NCBI RefSeq assembly: GCF_009184905.1
Contig: NZ_WESC01000002.1
Coordinates: 248,001-312,000 of the forward strand
Direction: 5' to 3'
DNA: 64,000 nucleotides
Source of the DNA: Parvibaculum sedimenti
GTDB taxonomy: Bacteria; Pseudomonadota; Alphaproteobacteria; Parvibaculales; Parvibaculaceae
Shown here: positions 53,685 through 63,457 of the stretch, in pieces
Layout of the letters: each line of letters begins with the position of its first letter
Position numbering within the stretch: the first letter of the stretch is position 1
Made by a program: the position numbers and the translations under genes
The notes under the pieces: model-generated
Told to the model about the DNA's origin: nothing
Databases searched by the model: none
The model's input: only the letters and a program-made list of their open reading frames with translations

Positions 53685-55625
53685 ATGTCGAATGAAGTGT
53701 TTCCCGTTTCGCCGGAATGGGCGGCCCGCGCCATCATCGATGAGGCGCGCTACAAGGCGCTTTACGAGGCGAGCCTCCGCGATCCCGACACGTTCTGGCG
53801 CGAGGAAGCCCAACGCATTGACTGGATCAAGCCCTTCACCAAGGTGAAGAACGTTTCCTTCGATCCGAAGAACCTCCACATCAAATGGTTCGAGGATGGC
53901 GCGCTCAATGTCAGCGTGAACTGCGTCGACCGCCATTTGAAGGATCGGCCCGATCAGGTCGCGATCATCTGGGAAGGCGACGATCCGAAGAACGACCGGA
54001 AGATCACCTACAGGGAGCTTCACGCCGAAGTCTGCCGCTTCGCCAATGTGCTGAAGGCGCGCGGCGTGAAGAAGGGCGACCGCGTCACCATCTACCTGCC
54101 GATGATCCCGGAAGCGGCCTATGCCATGCTTGCCTGCGCCCGCATCGGCGCGGTCCACTCCGTCGTCTTCGCCGGCTTCTCGCCCGACAGCATCGCCGGC
54201 CGTGTCGTCGACTGCGACTCGACCGTCATCATCACCGCCGATGAAGGCCTGCGCGGCGGCCGCAAGATTCCGCTGAAGGCGAATACCGACGAAGCGCTGA
54301 AGAAGTGCCCCGGCGTTACCAGCGTCATCACCGTGCGCCACACGGGCGGCGATGTCGCCATGCAGGCGGGCCGCGATGTCTGGTATCACGAGGAGGCCGC
54401 CAAGGTTCCCGCAGATTGCCAGCCTGAAGTGATGAACGCGGAAGACCCGCTTTTCATCCTCTATACGTCCGGCTCGACCGGAAAGCCCAAGGGCGTGCTG
54501 CACACCAGCGGCGGCTATCTCGTCTATGCCTCGATGACACACCAATATGTCTTCGATTATCAGGACGGCGACATCTACTGGTGCACGGCGGATGTGGGCT
54601 GGGTCACGGGCCACAGCTACATCGTCTACGGGCCGCTCGCCAATGGCGCGACGACGCTGATGTTCGAAGGCGTGCCGAACTATCCCAGCACCTCGCGCTT
54701 CTGGGAAGTGATCGACAAGCATCAGGTCAACATCTTCTATACCGCGCCCACCGCGCTGCGCTCGCTGATGCGCGAGGGCGACGGGCCGGTGAAGAAGACG
54801 AGCCGCAAGTCGCTCCGCCTTCTCGGCTCGGTCGGCGAACCGATCAATCCGGAAGCCTGGCTCTGGTATCACCGCGTCGTGGGCGACGGGCGCTGCCCCA
54901 TCGTCGACACGTGGTGGCAGACGGAAACAGGCGGCATTCTCATCTCGCCACTTCCCGGCGCCATCGCGCAGAAGCCGGGTTCGGCGACGCTGCCCTTCTT
55001 CGGCGTGAAGCCCGTCGTGGTCGATACCGAGGGCAAGGTGCTCGAAGGCGAAACCTCCGGCAATCTCTGCATCGCGGATTCATGGCCGGGCCAGATGCGC
55101 ACCGTTTATGGCGACCATCAGCGCTTCATCGACACCTATTTCATCCAGTATCCCGGCATGTATTTCACCGGCGACGGCTGCCGCCGCGACGCGGACGGCT
55201 ATTACTGGATCACGGGCCGCGTGGACGACGTGCTCAACGTGTCCGGACATCGTCTGGGTACGGCGGAAGTCGAAAGCGCACTCGTCGCCCATGCGAAGGT
55301 GGCGGAAGCCGCCGTCGTCGGCTATCCCCACGACATCAAGGGCCAGGGCATCTATGCCTATGTGACGCTGAACGCGGGCGAGCAGCCGACGGAGGAACTC
55401 CGCAAGGAACTCGTGCAGTGGGTCCGCAAGGAGATCAGCCCCATCGCCGCGCCGGACCTCATCCAGTTCGCGCCCGGCCTGCCGAAAACGCGCTCCGGCA
55501 AGATCATGCGCCGCATCCTGCGCAAGATCGCCGAGGACGATTTCTCCAATCTCGGCGACACCTCGACGCTGGCCGACCCGACCGTCGTCGGCGATCTCGT
55601 CGACAACCGGCAGAACAAGGGCTGA
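53685..55625 (+). CDS. acs: Acetyl-CoA synthetase
   Basis: 646 residues, AMP-forming. The adenylation P-loop is [15 protein letters not shown], followed by [21 protein letters not shown] and [20 protein letters not shown]. The C-terminal domain has the catalytic [15 protein letters not shown], whose Lys is the site of acetyl-Lys control in homologues. AAGGAG lies 10 bases upstream of the ATG. It activates acetate for central metabolism, fitting an acyl-CoA-rich organism. The 700-base region after it is non-coding but structured. Confidence 0.97.
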   Translation: MSNEVFPVSPEWAARAIIDEARYKALYEASLRDPDTFWREEAQRIDWIKPFTKVKNVSFDPKNLHIKWFEDGALNVSVNCVDRHLKDRPDQVAIIWEGDDPKNDRKITYRELHAEVCRFANVLKARGVKKGDRVTIYLPMIPEAAYAMLACARIGAVHSVVFAGFSPDSIAGRVVDCDSTVIITADEGLRGGRKIPLKANTDEALKKCPGVTSVITVRHTGGDVAMQAGRDVWYHEEAAKVPADCQPEVMNAEDPLFILYTSGSTGKPKGVLHTSGGYLVYASMTHQYVFDYQDGDIYWCTADVGWVTGHSYIVYGPLANGATTLMFEGVPNYPSTSRFWEVIDKHQVNIFYTAPTALRSLMREGDGPVKKTSRKSLRLLGSVGEPINPEAWLWYHRVVGDGRCPIVDTWWQTETGGILISPLPGAIAQKPGSATLPFFGVKPVVVDTEGKVLEGETSGNLCIADSWPGQMRTVYGDHQRFIDTYFIQYPGMYFTGDGCRRDADGYYWITGRVDDVLNVSGHRLGTAEVESALVAHAKVAEAAVVGYPHDIKGQGIYAYVTLNAGEQPTEELRKELVQWVRKEISPIAAPDLIQFAPGLPKTRSGKIMRRILRKIAEDDFSNLGDTSTLADPTVVGDLVDNRQNKG

Positions 55626-55766
55626 GGCGCACGACGTGCGCCTCATAAGCGCGCCTAGTCATGCAATCACTTGCGATCTTGTCGGACTCAGATGCATAGA
55701 AAAGATTGCATGTGTGCAATTTGCGCTTGCGCGTTGAGTCCCAAGTGCAGCAATAATGATGCATGA

Positions 55767-55786
55767 ATCACTCATTTTTGAGTGAT
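55767..55786. terminator. Hairpin downstream of acs
   Basis: An 8-bp stem (ATCACTCA and complement) with a TTTT loop, 140 bases after the acs stop. No T-tract follows. A second small inverted repeat, GTCATTTA (55793-55800) with its complement (55819-55826), lies just after it. Either could be the acs 3' end. Confidence 0.45.
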
Positions 55787-55845
55787 AGAAGCGTCATTTA
55801 CGAAGGGTACGCCCCCATTAAATGACTGTTTCTGTAAAAAGCGGG

Positions 55846-56109
55846 TGGTGATCGCCACCTGACGGGGCGAAGCAGAGTCCTACGGTCCGCTAAAACTCAA
55901 AGGACATCTGTGTCGGCCAGCGGCGGGTGTGGGCACAAACGTGCTCATGCCTGCCGAGTCGATAGCGCTCATATGCTCGTACATGTACGCGCATACTTGC
56001 CTCCTATTCTCGAGATGGGATGAGCCCATCAACCCCGAATTGCACAATGCAACCCGCGCCGTACAGGCGCATTGCGGGCCTTCAGGAGAGAATCAGGTGG
56101 CGATCACCA
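55846..56109 (+). ncRNA. Candidate structured non-coding RNA (264 nt)
   Basis: A perfect 17-bp stem (55846-55862 with 56093-56109) encloses a chain of further helices. P2: 55872-55881 with 55901-55911 (10 bp, one bulge). P3: 55921-55936 with 55941-55956, 16 bp around an AAAC loop with four G-T pairs. P4: 55972-55981 with 55986-55995. P5: 56006-56011 with 56088-56093, enclosing P6 (56014-56019/56025-56030) and P7 (56049-56060 with 56066-56075, internal loop). The G-T pairs are stable only when transcribed as the plus strand. No open frame of protein-like composition covers it. No known family recognised; tmRNA tag coding is absent. A non-autonomous mobile element with 17-bp termini is the main alternative. 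Confidence 0.6.
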
Positions 56110-56153
56110 AAAACATGTTCTCTGCTTCGAGGGGTGCAGCGCAAGCAAAAGAC

Positions 56154-56171
56154 ATCCACACCTGTGGATAA
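56154..56171. promoter_or_regulatory. DnaA-box-like palindrome
   Basis: ATCCACA (56154-56160) and TGTGGAT (56163-56169) form a perfect 7-bp inverted repeat spaced by 2. The right half extends to TGTGGATAA, the complement of the consensus DnaA box TTATCCACA. Only one full box is present and no AT-rich unwinding region adjoins it, so a regulatory site is likelier than an origin. The rest of 56110-56343 holds no gene that I can see. Confidence 0.4.
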
Positions 56172-56343
56172 GCTCTTCCTACAAACTGCGCGGTATATGG
56201 CGAGTTCATACCAGCTCCCTCGCTTTGCCCCGCTATAGGCGCGGGCGTGGACGGCGCCTTCGCGCTCCTGCGGGCACTTTTCCCTTCAACTCCGGCGCGT
56301 CAAGACTCGCGAAGCGAACCGGAACGGACCGGAAACCCTGGCC

Positions 56344-56592
56344 TCAGAAATCGCTGACGATGCCTTTGACTTCCCAGTCGCCATAACGCGTCGGCTCGGC
56401 GCCGAGTTCGAGGCCCTTGGGGCCGTTGATCTCGCGGGGGGCGGGGGCGGCGGCGCGGGCGGCATCGGCGGCCCGGCGGCGTTCCTCAGCCTCGGCAAGG
56501 GCGCGCCGGGCGGCAGGGCTCAACACCTTGGGCGGCGTCGCTTCCGCCTGCTCGCCGGGCTCCTGTGCCTGATTTTCCGTTTCGCCGCTCAT
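56344..56592 (-). CDS. Succinate dehydrogenase assembly factor 4 family (DUF1674)
   Basis: 82 residues. The N-terminal part is Glu/Ala rich (ALAEAEERRRAADAARAA). The hallmark C-terminus GPKGLELGAEPTRYGDWEVKGIVSDF is the most conserved part of DUF1674/SdhAF4. This factor binds flavinylated SdhA and promotes complex II assembly; that role is established in eukaryotes and inferred here. Start at 56592 leaves a 119-base gap to htpX, transcribed in the opposite direction. Confidence 0.93.
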   Translation of the reverse strand: MSGETENQAQEPGEQAEATPPKVLSPAARRALAEAEERRRAADAARAAAPAPREINGPKGLELGAEPTRYGDWEVKGIVSDF

Positions 56593-56711
56593 GAGGCCAC
56601 TCGCTTGAAGGGGAGATTGCGGGGCTACATATAAGGTGTCGGCCCCCGCCGCGCCAGTTGCCGCCCGAATGCACCGGCGGCGCGGGGCGCGCAACAGGAA
56701 CCGAAAGACCG

Positions 56712-57578
56712 ATGAACACCGTCAAGACAGGCATTCTTCTCGCCGCTCTCACCGCCCTTTTCATGGGGCTCGGCTATCTGATCGGCGGCACGGGCGGCGC
56801 GACGATCGCCTTTTTCGTCGCTGCGGCGATGAACCTTTTCGCCTACTGGAATTCCGACCGCATGGTTCTCTCCATGTATGGCGCCCAGCGCGTGGATGAG
56901 ACGACGGCGCCGCAATATGTGCGCCTCGTCGCCCAGCTCGCGGAGAATGCCGGCATTCCGATGCCGGCGACCTACATCATCGAGAACGACCAGCCCAACG
57001 CCTTCGCCACGGGCCGCAACCCGGAACACGCCGCCGTCGCCGCGACAACCGGCCTTCTCCGGATGCTGACGCCGGAAGAACTCGCGGGCGTGATGGCGCA
57101 TGAGCTGAGCCATATCCGCAACCGCGACACGCTCACCATGACGATTACGGCGACGATAGCGGGCGCGATCTCGATGCTTGCGAATTTCGCCTTCTTCTTC
57201 GGCGGCAACCGCGAGAACAATGGCGGCTTCATCGGCACGCTGGCGCTCGCGATCCTCGCGCCCATCGCGGCCGGCCTCGTGCAGATGGCGATCAGCCGCA
57301 CGCGCGAATATGACGCCGACGCCGCAGGCGCGGAGATTTCCGGCCGTCCGCTCTGGCTCGCCTCGGCGCTGGAAAAGATCGACCGCGCGGCGCATGAGCG
57401 CGTGAACCTCGCGGCGGAGGCGCACCCGGCCACCGCGCATATGTTCATCATCAACCCGCTTTCGGGACATGGCCGCGACAGTCTTTTCTCGACGCATCCC
57501 TCGACCGCGAACCGCGTGGCGAAGCTCCGGGAACTCGCCGCCGCCGACGCGCGCGCGAATGGCAGCCCCTGGGGCTGA
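56712..57578 (+). CDS. htpX: Membrane zinc metalloprotease HtpX
   Basis: 288 residues. Two N-terminal membrane helices (about 5-24 and 29-47), then the M48 zinc site [10 protein letters not shown] (HExxH) with the third Glu ligand in [13 protein letters not shown]. Two more membrane segments lie at about 155-200. It acts on damaged inner-membrane proteins alongside FtsH. ATG at 56712 gives the normal length. Confidence 0.95.
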   Translation: MNTVKTGILLAALTALFMGLGYLIGGTGGATIAFFVAAAMNLFAYWNSDRMVLSMYGAQRVDETTAPQYVRLVAQLAENAGIPMPATYIIENDQPNAFATGRNPEHAAVAATTGLLRMLTPEELAGVMAHELSHIRNRDTLTMTITATIAGAISMLANFAFFFGGNRENNGGFIGTLALAILAPIAAGLVQMAISRTREYDADAAGAEISGRPLWLASALEKIDRAAHERVNLAAEAHPATAHMFIINPLSGHGRDSLFSTHPSTANRVAKLRELAAADARANGSPWG

Positions 57579-57649
57579 TCGTCAGCGGGCGAAGTTCCCG
57601 CATCAATCCGCCGCTGGCCCTCGCACCGCTCATGCGATAAGCCTGCCCC

Positions 57650-58975
57650 ATGAACGAAACGAACAATGAACCGGGCCTTCCCGCGCGGCTTGCCGCGCAG
57701 CGGCTGGTCGCGAGCGTTCTCGGCAAGGCGCGCGCGCTGGACGAGGCCTTCGCGGATGAAGTGACCAAGGGCGCGCTGCGCGACGCAGCGGCAGCCGACA
57801 AGGGCTTTGCCCGCGCCATCGCAGGCACCACGCTTCGGCATCTGGGCGAAATCGACCTCATCTTCTCGCGCCTCATCGAAAAGCCGCTGCCGAAGCGCGC
57901 GGGGCCCACACAGACGATCCTTCGCACCGCCATTGCCGAAATCCTCTTCCTCGGCGTCGCACCTCATGCCGCCGTCGATCTGGCCGTAGAGGCGGCAGCG
58001 AGCGACACCGATGCGCGGCATTTCAAATCGCTGGTCAATGCGGCCTTGCGCCGGCTCACACGCGAGGCCGATACGCTTCGCAACGGGATCGACGCCGAAC
58101 GCGCCTCACTGCCTGACTGGCTCTGGAAAAGCTGGGTCAAATCTTATGGCGAGGAAGCCGCCCGCGCGACGATCCGCAGCCAGTGGCGCGAGGCCCCGCT
58201 CGACATCACGGTGAAGGTGGAGGCAGACCGCGCCCTATGGGCCGAGCGTCTCGGCGCGAAGCTCATGCCGACGGGAAGCCTGCGCCTTGAAGCAGGCGGC
58301 CGCATCGAGGCCCTGCCCGGTTTCGAGGAAGGCGCCTGGTGGGTGCAGGATCTCGCCGCCGCGATCCCTGCCCGTCTTCTCGGCGATGTGAAGGGCCGCG
58401 ACGTGCTCGACCTCTGCGCCGCGCCGGGCGGCAAGACGCTGGAACTCGCAAGCATGGGCGCGAACGTGACCGCGCTCGACCGTTCGCCCCAGCGCCTCGA
58501 CCGGCTGCGCCGGAACCTCGCCCGCACCGGCCTCGACGCCGGGATCGTGGTGGAGGACGCCGCCCGCTGGCAGCCGGGCCGGACATGGGACTTCATCCTG
58601 CTCGACGCGCCCTGCACCGCGACCGGCACCGCCCGCCGCCACCCGGACGTCCTGTACCTGAAGACCCATGCCGACCGCGACCGGCTTTCGGCGCTCCAGA
58701 CGCGCATTCTCGACCATGCGGCGCGACTGCTCTCTGTCGGCGGCACGCTCGTCTATTGCACCTGTTCGCTCGAACGCCAGGAAGGCCCCGACCAGATCGA
58801 GCGCTTCCTCTACCGCCACGCAAACTTCGCCCGCCGCCCCATTGAGGCGGCGGAGGTTGGCGGCCTCGCCGAACTCGTGACACCCGAAGGCGACCTGCGC
58901 ACCCTGCCCTGCCATCTGGCGGAGGAAGGCGGCATGGACGGCTTTTATGCGGCGAGGCTCATCCGGCGCACCTGA
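57650..58975 (+). CDS. rsmB: 16S rRNA (cytosine967-C5)-methyltransferase
   Basis: 441 residues. The N-terminal NusB-like domain (about 10-150) is followed by a SAM-dependent methylase. Motif I is DLCAAPGGKTLELAS, motif IV DAPCTATGTARRHPD with one catalytic Cys, and motif VI VYCTCSLERQEG with the other. It methylates C967 of 16S rRNA. Follows htpX in the order conserved in Rhizobiales. Confidence 0.95.
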   Translation: MNETNNEPGLPARLAAQRLVASVLGKARALDEAFADEVTKGALRDAAAADKGFARAIAGTTLRHLGEIDLIFSRLIEKPLPKRAGPTQTILRTAIAEILFLGVAPHAAVDLAVEAAASDTDARHFKSLVNAALRRLTREADTLRNGIDAERASLPDWLWKSWVKSYGEEAARATIRSQWREAPLDITVKVEADRALWAERLGAKLMPTGSLRLEAGGRIEALPGFEEGAWWVQDLAAAIPARLLGDVKGRDVLDLCAAPGGKTLELASMGANVTALDRSPQRLDRLRRNLARTGLDAGIVVEDAARWQPGRTWDFILLDAPCTATGTARRHPDVLYLKTHADRDRLSALQTRILDHAARLLSVGGTLVYCTCSLERQEGPDQIERFLYRHANFARRPIEAAEVGGLAELVTPEGDLRTLPCHLAEEGGMDGFYAARLIRRT

Positions 58976-59086
58976 CCCTCGACCCAGCCTTGCGCCACAA
59001 GATTCAAGCTGTTAAGCAGGGAAACAGCCAAGATTTAGTGTTTTGGGCAGTTTTCCGCTGCCCGGTTCGGGTCTCGAGAGCGGTAT

Positions 59087-59758
59087 ATGAGCGGCAAATC
59101 TCCCATCAAGATCGCCCCGTCGATCCTCGCCTCCGACTTCGCGAAGCTTGGCGCGGAGGTTCGCGCCATTTCCGATGCCGGCGCCGACTACATCCATGTC
59201 GACGTGATGGACGGCCACTTCGTTCCGAACATCACCATCGGCCCCGATGTCGTGAAGGCGCTGCGCCCGCACTCGGAAAAAACGTTCGACGTTCATCTGA
59301 TGATCTCGCCGGTCGACCTCTATATCGAGGCTTTTGCCAAGGCGGGCGCAGACATCATCTCCTTCCATCCGGAAGCAGGGCCCCATCCGCACCGCACCAT
59401 TCAGGCGATCCGCGCGGCGGGCGCGAAGCCCGGCCTCGCGCTCAATCCGGGCACCCCGGTCGAAATGCTCTGGCCGCTCCTTGGCGATATCGACCTTGTC
59501 CTCGTGATGAGCGTCAATCCGGGCTTCGGCGGGCAGAGCTTCATCGAAAGCCAGTTGAAGAAGATCGAGATCATCCGCAAGCGGATCGATCAGGAGAATC
59601 CCGGCATCGACCTCGAAGTCGATGGCGGCATCAATTTCGAGACGGCGCCCCGCGCCATTGCGGCCGGAGCCAACGTGCTTGTCGCCGGCACGGCGACGTT
59701 CAAGGGCGGAGAGGCCGCCTATGCAAGAAACATCGCGACCCTTCGCGGAGCCGCTTGA
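59087..59758 (+). CDS. rpe: Ribulose-phosphate 3-epimerase
   Basis: 223 residues. It interconverts ribulose 5-phosphate and xylulose 5-phosphate. APSILASDFAKLGAE, HVDVMDGHFVPNITIGP, HLMI, MSVNPGFGGQSFI and EVDGGINFETAP supply the metal ligands and phosphate loop of the TIM barrel. The heparinase-like gene may start inside its last 40 bases. Confidence 0.96.
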   Translation: MSGKSPIKIAPSILASDFAKLGAEVRAISDAGADYIHVDVMDGHFVPNITIGPDVVKALRPHSEKTFDVHLMISPVDLYIEAFAKAGADIISFHPEAGPHPHRTIQAIRAAGAKPGLALNPGTPVEMLWPLLGDIDLVLVMSVNPGFGGQSFIESQLKKIEIIRKRIDQENPGIDLEVDGGINFETAPRAIAAGANVLVAGTATFKGGEAAYARNIATLRGAA

Positions 59759-61679
59759 AGAAGCGCGCACCGACAGCGGGAGGCCGCAGGCAAGCGGCAT
59801 GGCGCATATGACGGAAGTCGAGATCGATCCGCCTCAGCCGGGATCGCCCGTCGTGGAGGCGCAGTCTTCGCCTACCTATTATTCGATGCCGCCCGGCAAT
59901 CGCGCGGTCGACCTTGTCGGCGCCGCGCTGGTGCGCGCACGCGATGTGATGCTCGCCCGCACCTATGCGACATGGGCCTATGGCCAGACGCTGCGCGGCC
60001 CCATGCCCGACCACATGGTACTTTATCCGCGCGATCTCCGGCCCGGCCTCGCCGACAAGGCGGAGGCGCTCTTTCAGGGCCGCTGGTCGCTTCCCGGCGG
60101 GCAAGTGAAGACGGATGGCGGCTCGCCCTTCGCCGCAACGCCACCCACCGACGCATGGGCTGAAGAACTTCACGGTTTCTCCTGGTTGCGCCATTTCACC
60201 GCCGCGGGCGGCGACGCCGCGCGGACCTATGCGCAAACGCTCGTCGCCGGCTGGATGACGCAACAATCCGCCCATTGGGACCGGATTGCTTGGGCGCCGC
60301 ATGTGATCGGCCGCCGCCTCACCTCATGGGTTGCGAACGGCGCCCTCATCATCGACGGCTCGGACCTCATCTATCGCTCGACGCTGCTGCGCAACATGGC
60401 CCGGCAGGCGCGCCACCTCGCGCGAACGGCGGCGTTGGCACCTGCGGGCGAGAAGCGGCTGACGGCGGCGCTCGGCCTTGCCTTTTCCGGCCTCTGTCTT
60501 TCCGAAGGCGAGAAGCGCCTCGAAAAGGGTCTGCGCCTCGTCTGCCGCGAACTCAACCGTCAGGTGCTGGCCGATGGCGGCCATGTCAGCCGCAATCCGG
60601 CGGCAATCCTGTCGATCATGCTCGACCTCATCTCGCTGCGCGACGCCATGGCCGCGCGTGGGCTCGAGGTGCCGAAGCCCATCCGCGACGCCGTCGACCG
60701 CATGATGCCGATGCTGCGCTTCTTCCGGCATGGCGACGGACGGCTCGCGCTTTTCAACGGCGCGAATGAAGGTCTCGACGGCGCCATCGATGCCGTGCTC
60801 GCCTACGACGATACGCGCGGCAAGCCCTTCGGCTTCGCACCGCATTCCGGCTATCAGCGCATGGCCGCCGGTCATGCGCGGCTCATCGCCGATACCGGTC
60901 CGCCGCCCCCCGGCCGCTACAGCCACGACGCCCATGCGGGCTGTCTTTCCTTCGAGATCAGCTCGGGGAAATCGCGCCTAATCGTCAATTGCGGCACGAC
61001 CCGCGTGCTCGGCCCCGACTGGGAAGCCGCCAGCCGCGCCACCGCCGCCCATTCGACGCTGGTGCTCGCCGACACCTCGTCGGCCCGCATCCTGCGCGGT
61101 AAATTCACCCGCGCGCTGCTCGGTGCCCGCACCATGGAAGGCCCGACCCGGGTCGAAAGCCGCCGCCATGAGAACGACAGCGGCATCTGGCTCGAAGCGA
61201 GCCATAACGGCTACGAAAAGCTCTTCGGCCTCGTCCATCGCCGCCGCCTCTTCTTCTCAGGCGCGGGCGATGAACTGCGTGGCGAGGATCTGCTGGTCAC
61301 CAACGAGCCGCGCAAGGCCTTTCCGTGGCAGCGCCGCTACTGGCACAAGCCGCCCGAGGACCCAGCCTTCGCGATCCGCTTCCACCTGCACCCGGACGCC
61401 AAGCTCTCGCTCTCCCAAGAGGGGGCAAGCGCGCTGGTGCGGCTCGGCAATGGCGAGGGCTGGCAGCTCTACGCCCGGATCGCAGGCGTCGAAGTGCCGC
61501 TGACCATCGAGGAAAGCGTCTATCTGGGCGGCGGCGACACAACCCGGCGCGCCGAGCAGATCGTCGTCGTCTCCAAGGTTTTCCGGGGCGAAGCCAAGGT
61601 TAACTGGGCCTGGAAGCGGGTTTCAGGTGCTCCGGCCAAGCGGGAAGCACCCGAACTCCCCGAATTGCCCGATCTTTAG
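59721..61679 (+). CDS. Heparinase II/III-like protein
   Basis: About 652 residues from 59721, or 626 from the ATG at 59799. The first ATG has GGAGAGG spaced 6 bases away and overlaps rpe by 38 bases; the extra N-terminus is not conserved-looking. The alpha-toroid domain (about 100-370) contains FSWLRHFTAAGGDAARTYAQ and ADGGHVSRNPAAIL. The beta-sandwich domain opens with SHDAHAGCLSFEISSGKSRLIVNCGT. It has no signal peptide, unlike secreted lyases, and the family member linked to purH in Rhizobiales has unknown substrate. Confidence 0.9.
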   Translation: MQETSRPFAEPLEEARTDSGRPQASGMAHMTEVEIDPPQPGSPVVEAQSSPTYYSMPPGNRAVDLVGAALVRARDVMLARTYATWAYGQTLRGPMPDHMVLYPRDLRPGLADKAEALFQGRWSLPGGQVKTDGGSPFAATPPTDAWAEELHGFSWLRHFTAAGGDAARTYAQTLVAGWMTQQSAHWDRIAWAPHVIGRRLTSWVANGALIIDGSDLIYRSTLLRNMARQARHLARTAALAPAGEKRLTAALGLAFSGLCLSEGEKRLEKGLRLVCRELNRQVLADGGHVSRNPAAILSIMLDLISLRDAMAARGLEVPKPIRDAVDRMMPMLRFFRHGDGRLALFNGANEGLDGAIDAVLAYDDTRGKPFGFAPHSGYQRMAAGHARLIADTGPPPPGRYSHDAHAGCLSFEISSGKSRLIVNCGTTRVLGPDWEAASRATAAHSTLVLADTSSARILRGKFTRALLGARTMEGPTRVESRRHENDSGIWLEASHNGYEKLFGLVHRRRLFFSGAGDELRGEDLLVTNEPRKAFPWQRRYWHKPPEDPAFAIRFHLHPDAKLSLSQEGASALVRLGNGEGWQLYARIAGVEVPLTIEESVYLGGGDTTRRAEQIVVVSKVFRGEAKVNWAWKRVSGAPAKREAPELPELPDL

Positions 61680-61758
61680 CCGCTTCGATGGCGGATAAGA
61701 CCGTTTTGTGCTATCCGCCCCGGCATCACACCCCCTTCAAGCCTCGAAAGAGCAGCCC

Positions 61759-63375
61759 ATGTCCGTCTCCGCAAAACCCGCCCCCAAGGCCGCCGACATC
61801 CAGCCGGTGCGCCGCGCCCTTCTTTCCGTCTCCGACAAGACGGGGCTGATCGACTTCGCAAAGGCGCTGCATGAGGCGGGCGTCGAGCTCGTTTCGACCG
61901 GCGGCACCTCCAAGGCGATCGCGGCGGCGGGCCTGCCGGTGAAGGACGTTTCCGACCTCACCGGCTTCCCTGAGATGATGGATGGCCGGGTGAAGACGCT
62001 GCACCCCAAGGTTCATGGCGGCCTTCTCGCGGTGCGCGACGACGCCGAGCACAGGGCGGCGATGGAAGAGCACGGCATCGGCGCGATCGACCTTCTCTGC
62101 GTCAACCTCTACCCCTTCGAGGCGACGGTGGCGAAGGGCGCGGCCTATGACGAATGCATCGAGAATATCGACATTGGCGGCCCGGCCATGATCCGCGCAG
62201 CGGCAAAGAACCATGCTTATGTGGCGGTTATCGTGGAGGGTTCGGACTATGCCTCCGTCATCGAAGAAATCAAGGCGAAGGGCGGCACCTCGCTCGCGTT
62301 GCGAAAGCACCTTGCCCACAAGGCCTATTCGCGCACGGCGACCTATGACGCCGCGATCTCGAACTGGTTCGCCGAGGAACTGAAGGACACCGCGCCGGAC
62401 TATCGCGCTTTCGGCGGCCACCTGAAACAGACGCTCCGCTACGGCGAGAACCCGCATCAGATCGCGAGCTTCTACACCACGGGCGAGAACCGCGCGGGCG
62501 TTTCCACCGCAACGCAGCTTCAGGGCAAGGAACTCTCCTACAACAATATCAACGATACAGACGCCGCCTTCGAGCTCGTCGCCGAGTTCGACCCGAAACT
62601 CGCGCCGGCCATCGCCATTATCAAACACGCGAACCCCTGCGGCGTCGCGACCGGCGCCTCACTCGCCGATGCATACCGCAAGGCGCTGGCCTGCGATCCC
62701 GTCTCGGCTTTCGGAGGCATCATCGCCTCGAACCTGCCGCTCAACGGCGAGACGGCCGAAGAGATCGCCAAGATCTTCACCGAAGTCATCATCGCGCCCG
62801 ATGCCGACGAGGATGCGCGCCGCATCATCGGCGCGAAGAAGAATCTGCGCCTGCTCATCACCGGCGGCTTGCCGGATGCGGGCGCCCCCGGCCTCACCGT
62901 GAAGTCGGTCGCGGGCGGTCTTCTCGTTCAGTCGCGCGACAATGGCCGCATCGATCTGCTCGACCTCAAGGTGGTCACGAAACGCCAGCCGACCGCGCAG
63001 GAACTCGCCGACCTCAAATTCGCCTTCCGCGTCTGCAAGCATGTGAAGTCGAATGCCATCGTCTACGTGAAGAACGGCGCGACGGTCGGCGTGGGCGCAG
63101 GCCAGATGAGCCGCGTGGACTCGGCCCGCATCGCCGCCCGCAAGGCGCTCGATGCGGCGGAGGCCGTTGGCGCCTCGCAGCCCGCGACCATCGGCTCGGT
63201 CGTGGCGTCGGATGCATTCTTCCCCTTCGCCGACGGCCTTCTCTCGGCGGCGGAAGCCGGCGCGACGGCGGTGATCCAGCCCGGCGGCTCCATGCGCGAC
63301 GAGGAAGTGATCGCGGCGGCTGACGAAAAGGGCCTCGCCATGGTCATGACGGGAATGCGCCACTTCCGGCACTGA
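61759..63375 (+). CDS. purH: Bifunctional AICAR formyltransferase / IMP cyclohydrolase
   Basis: 538 residues, catalysing the last two steps of IMP synthesis. The cyclohydrolase domain (about 1-200) has [33 protein letters not shown] and [13 protein letters not shown]. The transformylase domain has [34 protein letters not shown] and [35 protein letters not shown]. The start at 61759 begins the conserved region. A strong terminator follows at 63396. Confidence 0.97.
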   Translation: MSVSAKPAPKAADIQPVRRALLSVSDKTGLIDFAKALHEAGVELVSTGGTSKAIAAAGLPVKDVSDLTGFPEMMDGRVKTLHPKVHGGLLAVRDDAEHRAAMEEHGIGAIDLLCVNLYPFEATVAKGAAYDECIENIDIGGPAMIRAAAKNHAYVAVIVEGSDYASVIEEIKAKGGTSLALRKHLAHKAYSRTATYDAAISNWFAEELKDTAPDYRAFGGHLKQTLRYGENPHQIASFYTTGENRAGVSTATQLQGKELSYNNINDTDAAFELVAEFDPKLAPAIAIIKHANPCGVATGASLADAYRKALACDPVSAFGGIIASNLPLNGETAEEIAKIFTEVIIAPDADEDARRIIGAKKNLRLLITGGLPDAGAPGLTVKSVAGGLLVQSRDNGRIDLLDLKVVTKRQPTAQELADLKFAFRVCKHVKSNAIVYVKNGATVGVGAGQMSRVDSARIAARKALDAAEAVGASQPATIGSVVASDAFFPFADGLLSAAEAGATAVIQPGGSMRDEEVIAAADEKGLAMVMTGMRHFRH

Positions 63376-63395
63376 AGGCCGACCAACGCAATCGA

Positions 63396-63427
63396 AAAAG
63401 ACCCCGGGGTTCACCCCGGGGTCTTTT
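63396..63427. terminator. Bidirectional terminator after purH
   Basis: A perfect 14-bp stem with a TTCA loop. The arms begin with AAAA and end with TTTT, so each strand yields a T-tract. It lies between the convergent purH and transporter genes. Confidence 0.92.
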
Positions 63428-63457
63428 CATTTTCAGATTGCTCTGGCGAAGGTCGCC

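Noticed and set aside
55846-56109. tmRNA, RNase P RNA or 6S RNA
   Set aside because: No segment encoding an ANDN-type tag, no tRNA-like end, and none of the RNase P conserved core strings; no single-bubble 6S layout.
55640-56340. Chromosomal replication origin
   Set aside because: Only one full DnaA box, no AT-rich unwinding element and no neighbouring dnaA, hemE or parAB genes.
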